Assembly: GCA_902527265.1 (NCBI GenBank)
Contig: CABZNY010000002.1
Location: 1 to 64,000, forward strand
DNA from: an uncultured Pelagibacteraceae bacterium
Lineage (GTDB): Bacteria > Pseudomonadota > Alphaproteobacteria > Pelagibacterales > Pelagibacteraceae
Length of the DNA stretch: 64,000 nt
Reading direction: 5' to 3'
Shown: positions 58,409-64,000 of the stretch, piece after piece
How positions within the stretch are numbered: position 1 is the stretch's first letter
Layout of the letters: each line of letters starts with the position of its first letter
Made by a program: the position numbers and the translations under genes
Notes under the pieces: generated by a model
Told to the model about the DNA's origin: nothing
What the model saw: only the letters and a program-made list of their open reading frames with translations
Databases searched by the model: none

Positions 58409-59599
58409 TTACCGAGCTTTTTTTATAGATGCTAGAGTCATTTCCTTTATTTCTTCTAAAGTTGCTTTTCTAGGATTTTGTCCATAGGCTTGATCTTTCA
58501 TTGATTTTTCAGCAATTCTATCAACACAATCTTCAGGTACACCAATTTCGCTCAAACTTTTTGGAATTTTAATTCTATCAAGAATGTTTTCAATGTTTGA
58601 TATAAATGCATCTACAGAATGATCTTTAAATTGCATAGCCTCTGACATTCTTTTAACTTTTTCTTCCATGCCTGGAAGATTATATTTTAAAACTACAGGC
58701 AATATTATTGCATTGGTTAGCCCGTGATGAGTATTATATTCGGCTCCAACCATATGAGCTATAGCATGTACTAATCCTAAACCTTTTAAAAAAGAAATTC
58801 CTGCTAAACAAGATCCGACATGCATTCCACCTCTTGCAACTATATTGCTAGGATCTTCTACAGCTGTGACTAAAGATTTTGATATTAAAGATAAACCTTC
58901 TAAAGCAGCACCATCACACATTGGATTAAAACCAGGAACACAATAACCTTCTATGCCATGGATTAAAGCATCTGCACCAGTCCATGCCGTTAAATTTGCT
59001 GGCAATCCAATAGTTAGTTCTGGATCTAACAATGCTAAGGAAGGTCTAACATCTGGATGCCACATGCAAAATTTCATGCCTTCTTTTAAATAAGTAACCA
59101 TAGCTGAAATTTCTGTTTCAGCACCAGTGCCTGCGGTAGTAGGAATGGTTATGATTTTTGGAAAAGGATTATCTTTACTAATTATCGGAGGAGTTAATTC
59201 AAACTCAAAATCTCTAAGTGGTACGTCATTATTAGCTGTAAGGCATATCAATTTACCGCCATCCATTGCACTTCCTCCACCTATTGCAATTATAGAGTCG
59301 TGATTACCATCTTTAAATTTTTTTACTCCATTTGAAACCTCGTCCTCTCTAGGATTTGGAGATATATCAAAAAATAAATCTGATTTTATATTTGAGCTAT
59401 TTAGATAGCTTTGTAAATTTATAACAAATGGTAATTTTGGACTTCCTTTATCTGTAACTATTAAAGGATTTTTAATATCTAAATTATTACAGATACTTCC
59501 TATTTCTTTTAATCGACCAGGACCATAAGCAATGTTAGTGGGAAATGTCCAGTCTTGATTGGATAGAATATCAGTTTCATTGAGTTTAAAACTTTGCAT
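58409..59599 (-). CDS. Iron-containing alcohol dehydrogenase
   Basis: IAIGGGSAMDGGKL, TIPTTAGTGAETE, ADALIHGIEGY, GLGLVHAIAHMVGAEYNTHHGLTNAI. Confidence 0.92.
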   Translation of the reverse strand: MQSFKLNETDILSNQDWTFPTNIAYGPGRLKEIGSICNNLDIKNPLIVTDKGSPKLPFVINLQSYLNSSNIKSDLFFDISPNPREDEVSNGVKKFKDGNHDSIIAIGGGSAMDGGKLICLTANNDVPLRDFEFELTPPIISKDNPFPKIITIPTTAGTGAETEISAMVTYLKEGMKFCMWHPDVRPSLALLDPELTIGLPANLTAWTGADALIHGIEGYCVPGFNPMCDGAALEGLSLISKSLVTAVEDPSNIVARGGMHVGSCLAGISFLKGLGLVHAIAHMVGAEYNTHHGLTNAIILPVVLKYNLPGMEEKVKRMSEAMQFKDHSVDAFISNIENILDRIKIPKSLSEIGVPEDCVDRIAEKSMKDQAYGQNPRKATLEEIKEMTLASIKKAR

Positions 59600-59635
59600 A
59601 ACTTAGATAAAGTATACAATTTTAAAAAATTATAA

Positions 59636-60568
59636 ATGAATATTTCGTCCGAAAAAACAGATTTAAAAAATACTTATTTAGCAATAATTACAATGCTCTT
59701 AGCAATTCTATGCGTAGACATGTATATGGTTGTAATTAAGTTTTTAGGAGATGAGTATTCGGTAATTCAGCTTGCTGTTTTTAGAAATATTGCAGGTGTT
59801 ATTCCTCTTTTTGTTCTAATTCTATTTACAAAAGAGTATTTCTCAATTTTCAAAAATTTAAACAACAAATTTATAATTTTAAGCTTTTTAAGAGGACTTG
59901 CTTTCTTGTCTATGAATATCTTCATATTTATCTCAGTAATTAATCTTGAATTTGCAACTGCAATGGTTCTTACATTTTCGTCACCATTTTTCATAGTAAT
60001 TTTATCAATAATTTTTTTAAATGATAAGGTGGGTATTTATCGATGGTCAGCAATATTTATTGGATTTTTTGGAGTTGTATTAATTGTTCAGCCAGGAAGT
60101 GATATATTTAGTTTTTATTCAGTATTTCCTGTATTAACTGCGATTGCTTGGGCTTTTACAGTTATAATTTTAAAATTTATACCAGATGGACACTCAACAG
60201 CAAAAATACAACTTTATACTTTAATCTTTAATGTAATTGGTGGAGTAATATTATTTTTAATAACCACTGGACATACTGATATTAAAAGTTCTCAAGACTT
60301 TCTGTTAATGGTTTTGACTGGAATACTAGGTGGGACTGCTGCAATACTTTTCATTTATGCTTATAGATTAATTTCTGCAAGCAAGATGGCATCTTTTGAA
60401 TATTTTGGCATCCCATCATCTTTTGTTTTAGGTTGGTGGTTTTTTAACGAGGCACCTTGGGAACAATTATTTCCTGGAGTTTTTGTAATTGTATTTGCAG
60501 GAATGATAATTATTTGGAGAGATAAGGTTAAACAAAAAAGTACTAAGGTAAGTAGAGAGATTAATTAG
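59636..60568 (+). CDS. EamA/DMT family transporter
   Basis: ~10 TM; INLEFATAMVLTFSSPFFIVILSIIFLNDKVGIYRWSAIFIGFFGVVLIVQPG. Confidence 0.88.
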   Translation: MNISSEKTDLKNTYLAIITMLLAILCVDMYMVVIKFLGDEYSVIQLAVFRNIAGVIPLFVLILFTKEYFSIFKNLNNKFIILSFLRGLAFLSMNIFIFISVINLEFATAMVLTFSSPFFIVILSIIFLNDKVGIYRWSAIFIGFFGVVLIVQPGSDIFSFYSVFPVLTAIAWAFTVIILKFIPDGHSTAKIQLYTLIFNVIGGVILFLITTGHTDIKSSQDFLLMVLTGILGGTAAILFIYAYRLISASKMASFEYFGIPSSFVLGWWFFNEAPWEQLFPGVFVIVFAGMIIIWRDKVKQKSTKVSREIN

Positions 60569-61607
60569 CAGACTTCATTGACTTCATAACTATTGCTCTA
60601 TCAATTTCACCAATCAATTTTCCTGTATCTGTATCTACAACTGGAAATTTCTGATCTGTATCAACTAGTTTATCAATCAATGTCTCAATTTTTGAGTCAT
60701 GTGGAATATTATTAGATCCATCTTCAAACAATTTTTTTGTATCATCACAACATTCTTCTCTCATTACCTTGCTTGCACTTAAGACTTTATATTTTGGAAC
60801 ATCTTCACAAAAATCTTTTACATATTGATCTTTAGGATTTGCAACAATTTCCTCTGGAGTACCAACTTGTGAAACCTCTCCATCTTTCATAATAGCAATA
60901 TGATCTCCCATCTTTATGGCTTCTAAGAAATCGTGCGTAATAAAAACCATTGTCTTTTGAAGTTTTTCTTGAATTTTTAACAATTCATCCTGCATTTCTC
61001 TTCTAATTAATGGGTCAAGTGCAGAAAAAGGTTCATCAAAAATTAAGATTTCTGGATCAACTGCAAGTGCCCTTGCCAGTCCAACTCTTTGTTGCATACC
61101 ACCAGAAAGTTCTCTTGGATAATTATTATGCCAACCTTCTAAGCCTACCATTTTTAAAACGTCCATTGACTTTTCTATTCGATCATTTTTTTTGTTACCT
61201 CTAATCTCTAATCCATAACCAATATTTTCAACTACTGTTCTATGAGGGAACAATCCAAAGTGTTGAAAAACCATACTCATTTTATTTCTTCTTAAATCTA
61301 AAAGGTCTCTACCATTCATTTTCGTCACATCAACATCATCCATTTTAACTGTACCAGAAGTTGGTTCAATTAATCTTGAAATACATCTAACTAAAGTTGA
61401 TTTTCCACTTCCAGATAAACCCATTACAACAAAAGTTTCACCTTTCTCAATTGAAAAGCTTACATCTTTAACTGCAACAACATGCCCAGTTTTTTCTTGG
61501 ACTTCTTTTATTGATAAATTTTTATCTAAATCCTTAATAATTCTTTTTTCGTCTGGGCCAAATAATTTCCAAACATTAGTACAAGTTATTTTTGCTTGAT
61601 TGCTCAT
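60561..61607 (-). CDS. proV: Glycine betaine/proline-type ABC transporter ATP-binding protein
   Basis: [65 protein letters not shown]-like C-term. Confidence 0.9.
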   Translation of the reverse strand: MSNQAKITCTNVWKLFGPDEKRIIKDLDKNLSIKEVQEKTGHVVAVKDVSFSIEKGETFVVMGLSGSGKSTLVRCISRLIEPTSGTVKMDDVDVTKMNGRDLLDLRRNKMSMVFQHFGLFPHRTVVENIGYGLEIRGNKKNDRIEKSMDVLKMVGLEGWHNNYPRELSGGMQQRVGLARALAVDPEILIFDEPFSALDPLIRREMQDELLKIQEKLQKTMVFITHDFLEAIKMGDHIAIMKDGEVSQVGTPEEIVANPKDQYVKDFCEDVPKYKVLSASKVMREECCDDTKKLFEDGSNNIPHDSKIETLIDKLVDTDQKFPVVDTDTGKLIGEIDRAIVMKSMKSAN

Positions 61608-61688
61608 ATTTTGTTATTTTAATAACATAAAAATAGACAATATTTTCCTTTAAAAGTAAAATTATTTATTTTAAAATTTTAAATAATT

Positions 61689-63806
61689 ATGTCATCTGAA
61701 GTCTCAAGTATTCAAGGTAAATCAATTTCATCTAAAAATATAATTACATATTCTTTAGTTCTATTAACTTTTTTAGTTGCTTTATGGTTATCTTTTCAAA
61801 GTGAGGGTCCTTCAAAAATGCCAAAGGTAGTAACTGATCAATTTACATTTACTGCATGGGTTAATGAAGGTGAGGATTATTTAAAAAAAAATTATAGATG
61901 GATTACGAAAATAATAGCTAGTTATATTAAAAATATTTATTATTTTGTTGAAGACTTTCTTCTCGATTCTCCTTGGCTTTTAATTGCAGCATTAATATTT
62001 TTACCTTGTTTAATTGCAGGTGGCTTGAGATTGGGTTTGTATTCTTTATTCGTAATTTATTTTTGGGGTGCTACAGGTATGTGGGAACCATCCCTTCAAA
62101 CTGTAGCATTGATGGGTTTGTCTGTATTAATGTGTGTAGTTGTGGGTGTAACCTTGGGAGTGATGTGCTCTCAGAGCGATCGATTTGAAAATTTTATGAA
62201 ACCTATTTTAGATACAATGCAAGTGATGCCAGCTTTTGTTTATCTGTTTCCTGCTCTATTCTTTTTTGGCATTGGAGGAGCTCCAGCTATATTGGCCACT
62301 ATGATTTATTCCATGCCTCCAATAATTAGATTAACAAATACAGGAATTAGACAAGTTTCGGCGGAGACAATAGAGTCAGCAACGTCATTTGGCTCAAGTA
62401 AATTACAACTTTTATTTAAAATTAAAATTCCACTTTCATTACCGAGTATAATGATGGGTATTAACCAAGTTATAATGATGGCATTGGCACTTGTAGTTCT
62501 TGCGTGTTTTATCGGAGCTGAAGGGATTGGTGGTCAAGTGTGGCAAGCAATTAGAAGACTTGATGTTGGATGGGCAATGGAAGGAGGACTTTGTATTCTT
62601 TTTATGGCAATAATGTTTGACAGATTTAGTATGTCTTTCAGTAAAACAGAACAATCTCTTCCCTCTAATGTTCAAAAATTTTATTTACTCCCTCAATCTT
62701 GGGAAAAATATTTAATCGCAAGACTCATAGAAAAACCTTTAGAATTTTTAAGTGGATTAACAAATTTTGTCTGTATTAATTTAACAAGGTCAATTGCTTA
62801 TGTATTTGAATTTTGTATTTCATTATCAAATAAAAATACTGCAAGAGATATAGGTGAAGCTATAACAAGAAGATATTATATCATACCCTCATTTATACTT
62901 ATTCTGGCTATTTCCTTTATCGACTCTTACATGATTAGTATAGGATCTTTTCCTGAAGAATGGAGATTGTCAATTAGACAACCAATTTCTAGCGCTGTAG
63001 ATTCTTTAACGGTAAATCCTGGCTTTATTGCATTTACTAAGGCTCTAAGGGGATTTGTTTATCTTAAGCTTTTACGCCCACTCGATATATTTTTAACTCA
63101 TGTGCCATGGTGGTACACACTAGGTGTCTTTTCTGCGATTGGATATTTCACTGTTGGTATAAGATTTGCAATTATCACTGCTTTGTTATTACTATTTATC
63201 GGTGCTTGTGGGATATGGCCTCAATCAATGATAACATTATCATCTGTTTTAGTTTCTGTAGCTTTGTGTTTTATAATTGGAGTTCCTCTTGGAATAATTG
63301 CATCTTATAATGAGAGATTTAGAAATGTTCAAAACGTAGTACTAGATGCTATGCAGACATTACCTTACTTCTGTTATTTAATTCCTGTATTAATGTTTTT
63401 CGGAGGAGGTGTTGTTTCAGCTATATTAGCAACAGTTATATACTCTATACCACCTATAATTAGATTAACTTCTTTAGGTTTAACTCAAGTATCTGGAACG
63501 TATTCAGAAGTTTCGCGATCATTTGGTGGTACTCTATTACAAACTTTAAACAAAATTAAATTCCCATTAGCAGTTCCAAGTCTAGTGATTGGATTTAATC
63601 AGACAGTAATTATGGCGTTTGCTATGCAAATTGTTACACCTTTGATTGGTGGAAAGGGGTTAGGTTTGGAGGTATTTAATGGATTGGCTAGATCAGATAC
63701 TGGTAGAGGTTTGGCCGCAGGTATAGGAATAGTATTATTAGCAATAATTATTGACAGAATATCACTCGCTTGGACAAAAAAACAAAGAGAAGCCTTGGGT
63801 TTATAA
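61689..63806 (+). CDS. proW: Glycine betaine/proline-type ABC transporter permease with two tandem permease domains
   Basis: 705 aa; two related transport domains (LDTMQVMPAFVYLFPALFFFGIGGAPAILATMIYSMPPIIRLTNTGIRQV vs LDAMQTLPYFCYLIPVLMFFGGGVVSAILATVIYSIPPIIRLTSLGLTQV). Confidence 0.9.
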   Translation: MSSEVSSIQGKSISSKNIITYSLVLLTFLVALWLSFQSEGPSKMPKVVTDQFTFTAWVNEGEDYLKKNYRWITKIIASYIKNIYYFVEDFLLDSPWLLIAALIFLPCLIAGGLRLGLYSLFVIYFWGATGMWEPSLQTVALMGLSVLMCVVVGVTLGVMCSQSDRFENFMKPILDTMQVMPAFVYLFPALFFFGIGGAPAILATMIYSMPPIIRLTNTGIRQVSAETIESATSFGSSKLQLLFKIKIPLSLPSIMMGINQVIMMALALVVLACFIGAEGIGGQVWQAIRRLDVGWAMEGGLCILFMAIMFDRFSMSFSKTEQSLPSNVQKFYLLPQSWEKYLIARLIEKPLEFLSGLTNFVCINLTRSIAYVFEFCISLSNKNTARDIGEAITRRYYIIPSFILILAISFIDSYMISIGSFPEEWRLSIRQPISSAVDSLTVNPGFIAFTKALRGFVYLKLLRPLDIFLTHVPWWYTLGVFSAIGYFTVGIRFAIITALLLLFIGACGIWPQSMITLSSVLVSVALCFIIGVPLGIIASYNERFRNVQNVVLDAMQTLPYFCYLIPVLMFFGGGVVSAILATVIYSIPPIIRLTSLGLTQVSGTYSEVSRSFGGTLLQTLNKIKFPLAVPSLVIGFNQTVIMAFAMQIVTPLIGGKGLGLEVFNGLARSDTGRGLAAGIGIVLLAIIIDRISLAWTKKQREALGL

Positions 63807-63896
63807 AATCAAGAAAAAGATACATTTTTCTCAGTTTACAAACGACTAGTTTTTGTTTTAAAATAGCACTTTAATTAATTAAAAGAGAGGAAATAA

Positions 63897-64000
63897 ATGA
63901 GGTTATCAAAAACAATATCAGCTCTATTTTTATCTTTCGTAATTTTATTTGCTAGTCTTACTCAGGCAAATGCAAAAAGATTACATGCTGCTATTGCTGA
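63897..64000 (+). CDS. Start of a secreted protein, probably the cognate glycine betaine/proline substrate-binding protein; truncated by window end
   Basis: ATG 63897 after SD GAGAGG; MRLSKTISALFLSFVILFASLTQANAKRLHAAIA = signal peptide; follows the permease. Confidence 0.65.
   Translation, partial: MRLSKTISALFLSFVILFASLTQANAKRLHAAIA

Noticed and set aside
1-64000. CRISPR array, prophage, transposon, toxin-antitoxin, tRNA or rRNA genes
   Set aside because: No spaced direct repeats, integrase/transposase-like proteins or cloverleaf/rRNA-like segments were recognised.

Overview
AT-rich, very gene-dense bacterial chromosomal window. Gene content and compaction resemble a SAR11/Pelagibacterales-type marine alphaproteobacterium (inference; no marker search was run). 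About 50 CDS cover almost the whole window. I saw no rRNA, tRNA, CRISPR array, transposase or phage genes. The left end (~1-12.6 kb) carries two tandem, divergent copies of an N-methylglutamate-synthase/glutamate-synthase-like module: class-II amidotransferase, GXGXG protein, FMN GltB-like protein and a GlnT/GMAS-type glutamine-synthetase homolog. An Amt transporter and small proteins sit between them. The second GltB-like copy has lost every cysteine of the Fe-S motif present in the first. Other content: photolyase; an acnA-yfgM-bamB-cupin-zapE-yjbQ minus-strand run; a FadN-type fused beta-oxidation protein; a dipeptide-type ABC transporter; a catabolic cluster (GcvT-like, S51 peptidase, FMN hydroxyacid oxidase, TPP enzyme, transthyretin-like protein, DmdA-like protein, thiolase); a DoeA/EutA-like pair in line with a Pot-type ABC transporter; two homocysteine-methyltransferase-like genes flanking msrA; and a proline/betaine-type ABC transporter with an internally duplicated permease. 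Product names come from reading the protein sequences; no database search was performed.
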